Shown: positions 53,617-62,614 of the stretch, piece by piece | Layout: each line of letters starts with the position of its first letter | How positions within the stretch are numbered: the stretch's first letter is position 1 | Source of the DNA: Streptomyces sp. NBC_00539 | Lineage (GTDB): Bacteria > Actinomycetota > Actinomycetes > Streptomycetales > Streptomycetaceae | Reading direction: 5' to 3' | DNA length: 64,000 nucleotides | NCBI RefSeq assembly: GCF_036346105.1 | Contig: NZ_CP107811.1 | Location: 310,001-374,000 of the forward strand | Made by a program: the position numbers and the translations under genes | The notes under the pieces: generated by a model | What the model was told of the DNA's origin: nothing | The model's input: the letters and a program-made list of their open reading frames with translations, nothing else | Databases searched by the model: none

Positions 53617-54099
53617 TCATGCGTGTCGAAGGGCGTGGCGGTCAGCGGTCAGCGCCGCCAGCTCCGCGTTGGCACGCTCGGTGACGTGGGCGAGGACCCG
53701 GGCGGCGGCGGCCAGGTCCTCGGCGGGTATCGCGCCCCAGATGCGGGCGGAGATGGGGGCGGTCTCCGCCCCGACGGCGGCCATGAGCTCGCTGCCCGCG
53801 TCCGTGGGGCAAAGGTGCGCGCCCTTCGCGACGAGCAGCTGCTTGGCCAGCAGTTCGTCGAGGGTGGCGCGGATGTCGGCCGGGTCGGTCTTGAGGGAGC
53901 CCTGGACCTGGGTGACGAGATCGTCCGGTGTCTGCGGGGCGTCGGCGATGAGGGCGGCGCGGAGGGCGACCTGCTGCTGGAACGTGATGCCGTGCCGGGC
54001 CAGCACGTGCTCCAGGACGCCGCGGGCGGCGTAGTGGGCCAGGGCGAGGTCCCGTGCGCCGGCGACGGGTGCGGTGGTGGTGGATGCACTGGTGGTCAT
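53617..54099 (-). CDS. Winged-helix protein, second gene of a MarR pair
   Basis: 160 residues. ITFQQQVALRAALIADAPQT, DDLVTQVQGSLKTDPADIRA, LDELLAKQLLVAKGAHLCPT look like a MarR-type winged helix without a clear wing arginine pair; the end has a helical dimerisation part (ARVLAHVTERANAELAALTA). Its ATG overlaps the stop of the MarR gene before it (ATGA), so the two are coupled and could form a heterodimer or act in sequence. Confidence 0.7.
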   Translation of the reverse strand: MTTSASTTTAPVAGARDLALAHYAARGVLEHVLARHGITFQQQVALRAALIADAPQTPDDLVTQVQGSLKTDPADIRATLDELLAKQLLVAKGAHLCPTDAGSELMAAVGAETAPISARIWGAIPAEDLAAAARVLAHVTERANAELAALTADRHALRHA

Positions 54100-54590
54100 G
54101 GTGTTGTCCCCTGAGGTCTCTCGTCGATCGGCACGGATGGGGTGAGAGGTGCGTCGAGCAGGGTCGTCAGCTCGTCGGTGAACGCGCGCGTCCGCGGGGC
54201 GTCGGGGCCGCCGAGAGGCTCCAGCAACTGCTGAAGCAGTTCCTGGACCGCCGCGATGGCCTGCCGCGTGACGGCCTGACCCTGCTCGGTGAGGGCGAGT
54301 TGCACGGCGCGCGGGTCGCGGGGGTCTCGTGTGCGCTCGATGAGACCGGCCGACTCCAGGGCGCGCGCCAGCTTCGAGACGTACAGCGCCTCCAGGCCGG
54401 TGTGGTCGGCGAGTCGGCGCTGGCTGGGCCGCTCGCCGGTGCGCTGCATGCCGTGCAGCGACGCGACCAGTACGTACTGCGCGTGGGTGAGGCCCAGCGG
54501 AGCCAGCGCGCGATCGACCGCGACGCGCCATTTGCCGGCGAGCCGCCATACCAGGAAGCCGGGCGTGGGGCCCGGTGAAGCCTTGCTCAT
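54096..54590 (-). CDS. MarR-family regulator
   Basis: 164 residues. LTHAQYVLVASLHGMQRTGE, SQRRLADHTGLEALYVSKLA, RALESAGLIERTRDPRDPRA is a complete MarR winged helix (wing RDPRDPRAVQLALTEQG). The start region lies by an AT-rich patch (54600-54640: ATAGAGTACATGACTACTAT, then GGCCATGGC) with a -10-like TACTCT seven bases before the ATG on the minus strand, suggesting a leaderless message and autorepression. Coupled with the next gene. Confidence 0.85.
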   Translation of the reverse strand: MSKASPGPTPGFLVWRLAGKWRVAVDRALAPLGLTHAQYVLVASLHGMQRTGERPSQRRLADHTGLEALYVSKLARALESAGLIERTRDPRDPRAVQLALTEQGQAVTRQAIAAVQELLQQLLEPLGGPDAPRTRAFTDELTTLLDAPLTPSVPIDERPQGTTP

Positions 54591-54751
54591 GGCAAATAGA
54601 GTACATGACTACTATGGCCATGGCTATTATTTAGGAGGCGGGTCGGCGCCGGCGGTCTGTTCGGGATGCAAGGCAGCGGTCTGGGACGGGACGCCCAGAC
54701 CGCTGCACCACGACCGTCAGGTCCGGTGCCCCTCGTCTGAGGTTCGATGGG

Positions 54752-55114
54752 CTACCCGAGCCAGGGACGGTTCCAGTACTCCGCCGTGTTCTGGTTCCTG
54801 GCGGCTTCCGTCACCGTCGCCCCGGACTCCGCCGCTTCGTCGGTTGCAGTGCTTTCGCCGACGTACCCGCTCTCGGCGAGGGTGGTGAGGATGTTCTGCC
54901 AGGTCCCGTCGATACTCCACAGGCGCAGGCGCTCCGCGCAGCGGTGCCAGGGTCCGTAGCGCGGCGGCAGGTCGTGCCAGCGGCGACCGCCGTCCTGCTG
55001 CCACAGGATGCCGTTGACAATGCTCCGGTAGTCCGGGCCGCCCGGTCCGCACCGCGGGAGCAAGCCGCAGACAGCCGCCCACTGCCGATCATCGAGGTCA
55101 TGGAATGCGTTCAC
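54752..55114 (-). CDS. Stand-alone DUF4096 (IS5-type transposase N-terminal domain)
   Basis: 120 residues from GTG 55114. VNAFHDLDDRQWAAVCGLLP, DYRSIVNGILWQQDGGRRWH, DLPPRYGPWHRCAERLRLWS and GTWQNILTTLAES are the N-terminal DNA-binding part of IS5-family transposases (DUF4096). The catalytic DDE part is replaced by an unrelated short acidic tail (TATDEAAESGATVTEAARNQ) and a natural end. No terminal repeats or second frame are seen. Such solo domains are either domesticated regulators or relics. Confidence 0.7.
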   Translation of the reverse strand: MNAFHDLDDRQWAAVCGLLPRCGPGGPDYRSIVNGILWQQDGGRRWHDLPPRYGPWHRCAERLRLWSIDGTWQNILTTLAESGYVGESTATDEAAESGATVTEAARNQNTAEYWNRPWLG

Positions 55115-55274
55115 ACCGGGTGAACGATCCGCCCGCGACCCAGGGCACGAGTCGCTTCGACCGTCGCCGATTCTCCGTAGGGGCCGGACTCGGGCCTCCG
55201 GTCGCGGCCGCGGGCAGTCGGTTTCGTATTCTCGTGGCGCCGGAGAGGAATCGGGCGGCCGCAAGGGGAAGCTG

Positions 55275-56024
55275 ATGGCATTCGGAAAGAACAGGCAGGA
55301 CGCGCCCTTCGAGGCGGTGCACTGGGACGAGATCACCCAGTTCACGGTGGGCAGGATGATGCGGCGCACGGTCCGCAAGTCGAAGCGGGGCGAGGGCCCG
55401 CACGCGGTCCGGTTCATGAGGGCGCGCGGGGGCGACGAGTACATGGTCCCCGGCGTCTACATAGTCCCCGCGGAACCGGCCGGACCACTCGCGAAGGGTG
55501 GCTTCCGGCTCTTCGAGGACGAGGGTGGACGGCAGTTGCTCTGTACGGTGCTCCCGGACCGCTCCGACCGCTTCCGGGTGACGGACGCCACCGGCCGGGA
55601 GCTCGGCTCGGTCCATCGCACTCCGACCGCGAAGCGACTCACCCAGCAGAGCCTGTGGATGGAACAGCCCGGTCATCCCGCCATCGTGGCGCCCCGCAAC
55701 TGGGCGAGGGGCGGCCCGGGGGCGGCCCTCGGGCGCGGGGTGGGCCGTGTCCTCGGCGGGGTCGTCGACTCCTTGCTGTCCTTCGGGTCCGACGAAGCGG
55801 GCTCCGGTGCCGACCTCAAGCCGGTGGTCTGGGTTGCGGGCGCGGAAGGCACCGAGGGGGAAGGGGCGGCCGGGGAGTACGGGCAAGCCGTGCTGACCTT
55901 CCCGCGCAGCACCGAGGGCAAGCGCTGGTACTTCGTCGAGCGGGACGGCTGGCTGGACAAACGCCTCGCCTTCGCGCTGGCGGTGCTGCGCGAGAGCGAA
56001 ACCCTCGGCGCCGACCACCGCTGA
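55275..56024 (+). CDS. Cytosolic protein of unknown function
   Basis: 249 residues, AAGGGGA before the ATG. Soluble, with a beta-rich core (VPGVYIVPAEPA, KGGFRLFEDEGGRQLLCTVL, DRFRVTDATGRELGSVHRTP) that resembles scramblase/LURP-one-type beta-barrels in its strand order, and a Gly-rich insertion (RGGPGAALGRGVGRVLGGVV). A last helix (LDKRLAFALAVLRESETLG) closes it. I do not recognise it with certainty. Confidence 0.55.
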   Translation: MAFGKNRQDAPFEAVHWDEITQFTVGRMMRRTVRKSKRGEGPHAVRFMRARGGDEYMVPGVYIVPAEPAGPLAKGGFRLFEDEGGRQLLCTVLPDRSDRFRVTDATGRELGSVHRTPTAKRLTQQSLWMEQPGHPAIVAPRNWARGGPGAALGRGVGRVLGGVVDSLLSFGSDEAGSGADLKPVVWVAGAEGTEGEGAAGEYGQAVLTFPRSTEGKRWYFVERDGWLDKRLAFALAVLRESETLGADHR

Positions 56025-56224
56025 ACGGCGCGCCCGGCCCGGGCGGGACCGACGCGGCGCCGTTCTGCCGGCGGGCTCTCGCCGGCCTGGTGTTCGGGTC
56101 GTGGAGAGAGCGTCGGGTCCGGAAGTACAAGAGGGACAGGTCCTACCAATTCGTTTTGCGTGTGGGGTATCCCTGGAGGACGGCCCTGCGCAGGGGTCGT
56201 TTCCCCCGCCCAAGGAGGCCTGCC

Positions 56225-57094
56225 GTGAACGGCTGGTACGTGGACGACCGTTGCTTCAACTGCGATGTCGCGCGGCAGCTCGCGCCCGGGCTGATCGGCG
56301 AGGTTGACGGAAGGTCCGAGATCCTGCGGCCGCCGCGCGATGAAGCGGAGACGCGGCGCTTACACGCAGCCGTCTTCGCCTGCCCCACCCGCTCCATCCG
56401 CCCCACCTCCGGACAACCGGACCGGCGGCTCGATCCCTTTCCCATGGCCTTGGACAGCGCCGTACTGTTGTGCGGGCACAACTCACAGCGCACTGCCGGA
56501 GCCAATTCCTACTTGCTCCTGCGGCCCTCCCGCACGGTCATGATGATCGACACTCCCCGCTGGAGCAGTGAACTCGCCGCGCGGTACTCAGCCTTGGGCC
56601 CGGTCACCGATGTGCTGCTCACCCATCGGGACCACGCTGCACACGGCCGCCGCTACGCGGACCACTTCGGGGCCCGGCTGTGGATCCACGAGGGCGACCT
56701 CGATGCGGCGCCGGACGCGGACCAGGTGATCCGGGGTCTTGAGCCTGTTGAAATCGGTGAGGGGGTCACCGCGCACCCGCTGCCCGGCCACACTCCGGGC
56801 AGCGTGCTCTACCTCGCCGACGACCGGTACTGCTTCAGCGGGGACAGCTTCTACTGGTCACGCACCACCGGCGATCTGGAAGTCGCGGAAAGCGTGATCT
56901 GGTACTCCGTCGAGGAGTTGACTGCCTCACTGGCCAGAACGGCCGGACGACTCCGGTTCGAATGGGTCCTGCCAGGCCACGGTGACCGCCGCCGGCTGCC
57001 CGCCGACGAAATGTCCCGGCGGCTGACCACGCTGGCCGTGCGCACGCGGCAGCTGCAGCCCCGGCCGGTCGACCTCAGCGCCGTTCGCTGGTGA
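56225..57094 (+). CDS. MBL-fold hydrolase with ferredoxin-like N-terminus
   Basis: 289 residues from GTG 56225, AAGGAGG before it. Residues 1-55 resemble a small ferredoxin (YVDDRCFNCDVARQLAPGLI, then FACPTRSIRP) but the usual third Cys of CxxCxxC is Ala, so an iron-sulfur cluster of normal kind is doubtful. From about 85 comes a metallo-beta-lactamase fold: VLLTHRDHAAHGRRYADHF (HxHDH-like; here HRDH), HPLPGHTPGSVLYL, CFSGDSFY (metal Asp) and WVLPGHGD. All usual metal-binding residues except one His are seen. It would be a hydrolase or a persulfide/glyoxalase-like enzyme. Convergent with the cluster genes, 14 bases apart. Confidence 0.8.
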   Translation: MNGWYVDDRCFNCDVARQLAPGLIGEVDGRSEILRPPRDEAETRRLHAAVFACPTRSIRPTSGQPDRRLDPFPMALDSAVLLCGHNSQRTAGANSYLLLRPSRTVMMIDTPRWSSELAARYSALGPVTDVLLTHRDHAAHGRRYADHFGARLWIHEGDLDAAPDADQVIRGLEPVEIGEGVTAHPLPGHTPGSVLYLADDRYCFSGDSFYWSRTTGDLEVAESVIWYSVEELTASLARTAGRLRFEWVLPGHGDRRRLPADEMSRRLTTLAVRTRQLQPRPVDLSAVRW

Positions 57095-57108
57095 AGGAGC
57101 GGAGCCGA

Positions 57109-59094
57109 TCACGGCGGGGGCGGTTGGCGGAAGAACACTGCCGCAGCCAGAGCGATCCGGCTGCCGGGGCGCACCAGCTCGACGGTGTCGGGCCAGACCG
57201 ACGGCTCCGGAAGGCCCAGGCACCGGGCGAGGCGCGCAGCGAAGCGGGGGACGACGGGCGCCGCGACGGCGGTCAGCAGGCGGGCCGCGGCCAGCTCCAG
57301 CGCGACGGCCGTACGGGTCTCGTCCGCCCAGGCCGGGTCGTCGGCGTGCAGCCGCTGCGCGGCGGAGAAGCGAACGGTGTCCTCGACCAGCCCGGTGAGT
57401 TCGGCCGCGGCGTCCCGCAGGGAGAAGCCCTCGGGGCCCAGCGCTCCGGTGGCGGCGGTGAGGCGGGTGCCGAGCCGGGCGAGGAAGGCGCAGTGTTCGG
57501 GGGTCCAGTTCCCGGCGTCGGGTGCGCAGCCGCCGTGGTGCATGGCGACGCGGGCGCCGAGGTCGTTCAGCCAGGACTGCCAGGTCCCGATGAGGGTGTC
57601 GGCCAGGGTGGTGTCGTACGCGGATCGCCGGAAATCGGTGCGGACGCCCTCGGGGCGGGTGGAGGCGAGGAAGTAACGGACCGAGTCGACGGTGTCGGGA
57701 CACAGGATGTCCTTGCCCCAGACGGCGTGGCGGCGGCTGGTGGAGAACTTGCTGCCCTCCAACAAGTAGAACTCGTTGACGTGGTAGTCGATATCGGGTT
57801 CCCAGTCCGGGTGGGCCAGCTCGTAGAGGATGGGGTAGAGCAGTGAGTGGTAGAAGCTGTTGTCGTAGCCGAAGAAGTGGACGATCTTCCATTCCCGCCG
57901 GGGTTCTGCCGCCCGCCAGTCACGGCCGAGGCGGGTGCCGAGCGACTGGATGCCGTGCAGGAAGCCGTAGCTCATCTCCGGCCACACCCAGATGACCTGG
58001 CCGGGTACCTCTCCGCCGGCCGGGGTGACGCCCCAGGTGGAGGGGTGGGTGAGGGGCAGGTCGAATCGTGGGCGGTCGAAGACGCGCCGGGCGAGGTCGG
58101 CGAGACGGGCCGGGACCCGGCCGAGCCGGTGGTGCTTGCGGACGGTGTCGCGGAAGGCGTGCACGGGCAGGGAGTAGCGGCTGATCCGCTCCCGGCGGGG
58201 CGCGGCGGAGGACCGCGCGGACATGGCGGCGGTGAGGTCGTGCACCAGGTTCGGCTCGCCGCACTCCTCGCAGATGTTGCCGCCGGTGGCCGCGGGGCAG
58301 TGCGGGCAGCCGCCGCTCACGTCGGCCTCGTACAGGTAATGGCCGTTCTCCGCGTCGACGAGGGCGTCGGATTCGGTCACGCGGACGGCGCCGGAGGCGG
58401 TGACGTGGGCGAAGAAGTCCCGCAGCCCGTCCGCGTACTCGGGATCCGTGCTGGTCACCGTGTACTGGTCGACGGTGATGTCCATCAGGCGCAGGGTCTG
58501 GGCGATCTCTGCGCTGAAGTGCGCGGCGGTCTCGGCGGGAGTGCGTCCGTCCCTCAGGCCGGCGGCGGGAACGTAGCTCTGGTAGTCGTCGCTGCCGGTG
58601 AGGTGGTAGGCCTCGGCGCCGGTCATCCGCTGGAAGCGGACGTACGCGTCGGCGCCCAGGTAGGGGCCGCAGAGGTGGCCCAGGTGCAGGTCACCGTTGG
58701 GGGTGGGTGGGGTGGAGAAGACGAAGACCGGGCGGTCGCCGAAGGAGGCGCGCCGGATGTCGGCGGCCGATGCGAGGGCCCGGCCGGGGTCGCGCCAGTA
58801 CTGGGTGACGAAGACCAGGTCGTTGTCCCCCGTGTTCTCCAGGACGTGCGACTCGAAGGGTTCGAAGAGGACGACGGTGCCGGGCTCCACGGGGTGACGC
58901 GCCCCGTCGACGTCGAACTCGCCGCGGCCCGCGACGATCACGAAGCACTCGGTCTCGTCGTGGTGGTGGCCGGTGGAGCGGACGCCGGGGGCCACCCGGC
59001 CCCAGCCCGCACCGACTCCGAGGCCGTCCATCGCGCTCATGTCGATGCCGAACGCCTCGCTGAGCGCATGCGGGTCGTACCTGTTGATGATCAT
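57109..59094 (-). CDS. Cupin/methionyl-tRNA-synthetase-like N-N bond forming enzyme
   Basis: 661 residues. Residues 1-105 are a cupin: GHHHDETECFVIVAGRGEFD and FESHVLEN give the metal His/Glu set. From about 120 the chain is class I tRNA synthetase of MetRS type: FSTPPTPNGDLHLGH (HIGH motif as HLGH), a zinc knuckle (C263, C266, C275, C278), and GSKFSTS (KMSKS-like, 448-453). The anticodon-binding region is short and divergent. Known relatives (Spb40 of s56-p1, Tri28 of triacsin) join N6-hydroxylysine and glycine through the nitrogens, with the synthetase part activating glycine as an adenylate. ATG 59094 overlaps the stop of the oxidase gene (ATGA). Last gene of the operon. Confidence 0.9.
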   Translation of the reverse strand: MIINRYDPHALSEAFGIDMSAMDGLGVGAGWGRVAPGVRSTGHHHDETECFVIVAGRGEFDVDGARHPVEPGTVVLFEPFESHVLENTGDNDLVFVTQYWRDPGRALASAADIRRASFGDRPVFVFSTPPTPNGDLHLGHLCGPYLGADAYVRFQRMTGAEAYHLTGSDDYQSYVPAAGLRDGRTPAETAAHFSAEIAQTLRLMDITVDQYTVTSTDPEYADGLRDFFAHVTASGAVRVTESDALVDAENGHYLYEADVSGGCPHCPAATGGNICEECGEPNLVHDLTAAMSARSSAAPRRERISRYSLPVHAFRDTVRKHHRLGRVPARLADLARRVFDRPRFDLPLTHPSTWGVTPAGGEVPGQVIWVWPEMSYGFLHGIQSLGTRLGRDWRAAEPRREWKIVHFFGYDNSFYHSLLYPILYELAHPDWEPDIDYHVNEFYLLEGSKFSTSRRHAVWGKDILCPDTVDSVRYFLASTRPEGVRTDFRRSAYDTTLADTLIGTWQSWLNDLGARVAMHHGGCAPDAGNWTPEHCAFLARLGTRLTAATGALGPEGFSLRDAAAELTGLVEDTVRFSAAQRLHADDPAWADETRTAVALELAAARLLTAVAAPVVPRFAARLARCLGLPEPSVWPDTVELVRPGSRIALAAAVFFRQPPPP

Positions 59095-60244
59095 TTGATG
59101 TCCCTCGTCTCGTCTGCTGCGGAGTCCCGCAGGTGCAGGAGGCCGGCGGCATCCGCCGCGAGTGCGGGGCGAGCCGGTAGCCGGAGCCGCCGGCCGCACC
59201 GGCGAAGACCAGGCGGCCCGCGGCGTCGAGTGCCGTGACGACGGGGCCGGAGCCGCGGGGGTGGTAGGCGTCGCAGAAGACCCGTCCCGAGGCGCAGCGT
59301 GCGGCGAACTCCGGCGCGTACCCGGCCAGGAGCTCCCGTGCCTCGTGCAGGTTCTGCGGCGACACGCCGCCGCTCAGGCCGTCCGGGGTGACGTCCCACT
59401 CCCGGCAGGTGTAGCTGAACAGCCAGTGACCGCGCTCGTGCAGGGGCAGGAGGAAGGCGTCCTCGTCGTGGAAGACGACCGCGCCGTCCCCCGTGGAGGT
59501 CGGGATGTCCACGTGCAGGGCCACGATCTTCTTCACGCGCAGCCCGAGCGGTGCGAGTGCCTTCGCCCACGCCGGGTCGTCGAGCCAGGGCCCGGGGGCC
59601 AGGACCACCCGGCCGGCGGTGACCTCGTCGCCCGTGCCGAGGCGGAGCGTGACGTCGTCAGGGCCGGGTCGCGCGGCGGTCACCCGTACGCCCTCCCGGA
59701 AGGCGGCGTACGGGCGCATGGCGCGGGCCAACCCGGCGGTGAGGGCGGCCACGTCGGCGTACTGGCAGCCGTCGGCCGTCCACGCCGCCTTGCCGTCGGG
59801 CACGGTGACCCGGCGTGCGGCGACCGGGCTCGGGGCGGGGCGCAGCCGGGCGGCGGGAAGGTAGGCGGTGTGGAGTGCGGCCTGCGCGTCCGCGTCGGCG
59901 ATCACCGTCATCCCGAGTGGGTGGACGGGTACGTCGGGCTGGGCCGCGCGCAGCTTCTCGTACCAGTCCTGGCTGTACGCGGTCATCCGTCGGACGTGCT
60001 CGGTGGCGCCGCGGGGGAAGTGCAGTCCGGCTGAGCGGCGGGTGGCGCCGGAGCCGACGGTGTCGCGGTCGAGGACCATGACGCTGGTGCCGGGGCTGCG
60101 GTGCAGGACCTCCCGGGCGGTCATGCAGCCGACGACCCCGGCGCCGACGACTGCCACGTCGACGTAGGTGCTCGTCCCGTGGGCCGGCCCGGCGGCTCCA
60201 GGCGCGGCGAGGCCGGAGGGTGCGGAGCCCGCGCGGGCGTTCAC
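59091..60244 (-). CDS. FAD amino-acid oxidase (DAO family), one-base frameshift near the end
   Basis: About 384 residues after correction. GTG 60244 overlaps the hydroxylase stop (GTGA). DVAVVGAGVVGCMTAREVL is the FAD motif; RRSAGLHFPRG, GRVVLAPGPWLDDPAWAKAL and RLVFAGAAGGSGYRLAP are of the glycine/D-amino-acid oxidase group. At the GGGG run 59166-59169 the frame is lost; with one base added the protein ends ALAADAAGLLHLRDSAADET, RDIK at TGA 59091, giving the expected ATGA junction with the next gene. In hydrazine clusters this enzyme oxidises the lysine-glycine hydrazine and releases hydrazinoacetic acid. Sequencing error is the most likely cause of the shift. Confidence 0.8.
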
Positions 60245-61563
60245 CGGTCGTTCCACGTCTGTTTGGAGTCCGGTTTCGAGGACCAGTCGATGAAGGAGGC
60301 CAGCTGATCGTCGCCGCGTACCCCGCGCAGCCGGTCCGCTATCCGGCGGCTGCGCCATGCGTTCAGGCTCAGGTTCACGTCGGCGAGCCCGCGCTGGGCG
60401 CGGACCGCGTTCTGCAGGAAGACGGCGTGCTGCGGCGGGCCGTCCCAGCGGACCGCGAAGTCCTCGTCCACGCGGAATTCGTCGCCCTCGCGCTCAAGGC
60501 GCCCCGCGATGGGGGCCAGGAACGGGGTGGGCGCGGGCCGGAAGCCGGTGGCCCAGACGATGAGGTCGGCTTCGTGCTGTTCGGCGGCGTCCGGTTCGTC
60601 GTTGTGCCGGGCGGTGACCTCCCAGTTGCCCCGGACGCCCCGGGTGACGGTGGTGACCTCACGGTTCGGGTAGAGCCCGACCAGGTCGGGCAGCCCCTCG
60701 ACGAACCGGTGGACGTACAGCTGCTGGTAGATGGCGCGCAGCGTGTCCTCGGAGATCCCGTCGCTGCTGAGCAGGGTGTCCTGGTTGACCGCGCGCCGGG
60801 CGTCGGCGGGCAGACGGTAGAAGTGGTCCGAGAAGGACGGCGTGTAGAAGTCATTGGTGAACGGCGAATCGTCGATCGGAAGGTAGGTCCGGCGCCGGGA
60901 GAGCCATGAGATCCGCCGTGGCCGGTCCGCCGCGGGTCGGGTAATGAGGTCGAGGAACGCCTCTGCGCCCGACTGGCCGCCGCCGACGACCATGACCCGC
61001 TTGCCGGCCAGGTGCACGGCCTTCGTGATGAACTCGCTGACGTGGAACTGGGTGGGACCGAGCAGTTCGCGGGCCTGCGGCGGGACGTACGGGCTGCTGC
61101 CGACACCGACCACGATGTGGTCGGCGGTGATCGTGCGCCGGCTCGTGCGGACCCGGAAGACCCGGTCGAAAGTGACCTCGTGGACCTCCTCGCCGAAGAC
61201 CACGTACGGATTGCGTTCGGCGGCCCAGGCCAGGTAGTTGCGGAACTCCTGGCGTGGGACGGCGGAGAACTGGGCGTTCAGGAAGTGGTAGACGCGGCCT
61301 TGCTCATGGAGGTACGAGAGGAAGGAGAATCGATTCGTCGGATCGGCGAGGCTCACGAGGTCCTTGAAGAGGGAGACCTGGAGGGTACTTCCGGGCATCT
61401 GCTGGCCGTCGTGCCAGGCGAACTCCTCTTTCCGGTCGAGGAAGAGGTTGGGCACGTCGGCGTGGTCGTGGAGCAGTGACGCGAGGCTGAGGTTCGCCGG
61501 TCCCACGCCGACACCGACGCACCGGTAGTGCACGGGTGGGTGGCCGCGGCTCTCGTTCCCCAT
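60241..61563 (-). CDS. Lysine N6-hydroxylase (SidA/IucD family)
   Basis: 440 residues, full length. VGVGVGPANLSLASLL is the FAD site, VMVVGGGQSGAEAFLDLI the NADPH site, and LIVWATGFRPAPTPFLAPI the ATGY-like closing motif (ATGF). LSSDGISEDTLRAIYQQLY lies before it. Members hydroxylate the side-chain amine of lysine or ornithine for siderophores or, with a cupin-MetRS gene nearby as here, for hydrazine formation. ATG 61563 with AAGGAAGG. Start and stop are in tight coupling with the FAD oxidase gene. Confidence 0.92.
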   Translation of the reverse strand: MGNESRGHPPVHYRCVGVGVGPANLSLASLLHDHADVPNLFLDRKEEFAWHDGQQMPGSTLQVSLFKDLVSLADPTNRFSFLSYLHEQGRVYHFLNAQFSAVPRQEFRNYLAWAAERNPYVVFGEEVHEVTFDRVFRVRTSRRTITADHIVVGVGSSPYVPPQARELLGPTQFHVSEFITKAVHLAGKRVMVVGGGQSGAEAFLDLITRPAADRPRRISWLSRRRTYLPIDDSPFTNDFYTPSFSDHFYRLPADARRAVNQDTLLSSDGISEDTLRAIYQQLYVHRFVEGLPDLVGLYPNREVTTVTRGVRGNWEVTARHNDEPDAAEQHEADLIVWATGFRPAPTPFLAPIAGRLEREGDEFRVDEDFAVRWDGPPQHAVFLQNAVRAQRGLADVNLSLNAWRSRRIADRLRGVRGDDQLASFIDWSSKPDSKQTWNDR

Positions 61564-61621
61564 ATCGGTGTCCTTCCTTGTCAGGTGAGTGGGTCAGAAG
61601 ATCGCGCGTGCTGCGCGGCCC

Positions 61622-62504
61622 TCACACGGACAGCTCCCGCAAGCGCGCTGCCACGCCGTGCTCCCGCAGGAAGGTCAGCCGGCGGGCCGTTTCCGGGCCC
61701 TGCGCCGCGCGCTGCAGGCCGGCCGGCAGCGCGCCGTCCAGCACCCGGGTCACGCCGAGGGCGAGCGGCAACGGGACGCAGAGCGCCATCGCGCTCTCCC
61801 GGGCGGTGCCCGTGAGAGCGAGCAGGCATTCGCCCCGCCGGCCGGGCCCGCCCCGCTCGGTACCGAGGGTCACGGAGACGGCGAGGACGACCCGGTCGCG
61901 GACCTCCCCCGTGGCCGGGCAGCGCTGGGCGAGGTCCTGCGCGAGGACGCGGATCCGGTCGGGGCCCCCGGGTCTCCACCCTGCGGAAGACCGGCTGCCA
62001 GGCCGCCTGCCGGCCGCTGCTGCACAGCGTGCCGCGGATGAAGGTGCGCAGCCGCCGGCCGTCCGGGATCCGGTACTGCGCGCTGAAGGGCACGCTGTTG
62101 TCGCGGTTCGGGTACGCGAACGCGTTCGGTGCGGCCGGCAGCCCGCCGCAGTACGAGGTCAGGTCGACGGGCCCGGCACTGTCCCCGACGGCCTTTCGGG
62201 CGACGTACACCAGTTCGTGCGCGAGGAGGTGGTCGATGCCGGGGTCGAGTCCCGCTTCGGTCTGGCCGACGAGCCCGCAGCGGCCCGCTTCGGCTCGGCC
62301 GGTCAGCCCGAGCCGGTCGAGCAGCGCCACGGCCTTGGACCGCGTACGGCCCCGTACGAAGACCCGTCCGGCCTGCTCGCACAGCAGGCCGAGTCCGCTG
62401 CGGCCGACGGACAGGCCGGTACCGATCCAGTGCACGGTGCGCCCGGGGCCGGCCGGGAGAGGGCGGGCGGCATCGCGCAGTGCAGCCGGCAGTGCATCGG
62501 GCAT
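61622..62504 (-). CDS. Saccharopine-dehydrogenase-like protein, one-base frameshift
   Basis: About 293 residues after correction. ATG 62504 has GAGGAGG before it. VHWIGTGLSVGRSGLGLLCE is a Rossmann-like start; GPVDLTSYCGGLPAAPNAFA is the typical saccharopine reductase segment (YCGGLP). At about 61961-61969 (GGGG plus CCCCC) the frame changes; the rest (RIRVLAQDLAQRCPATGEVR, VLAVSVTLGTERGG, AMALCVPLPLALGVTRVLDG) fits the same family and ends RLRELSV. This enzyme may handle the aminoadipate semialdehyde formed when the lysine part is cleaved, or reduce an imine. The shift probably comes from the homopolymer. Confidence 0.7.
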
Positions 62505-62614
62505 CGAAGGCCTCCTCGACGTGCTCGGCGGGGGCGGATCCGCTTGCTGCGCCCTCAGGACCGCCCCGTCCGGGGCGAGGGGCGCGGGCCGCTCGGGGTA
62601 CCGCGCGGGGCAGG

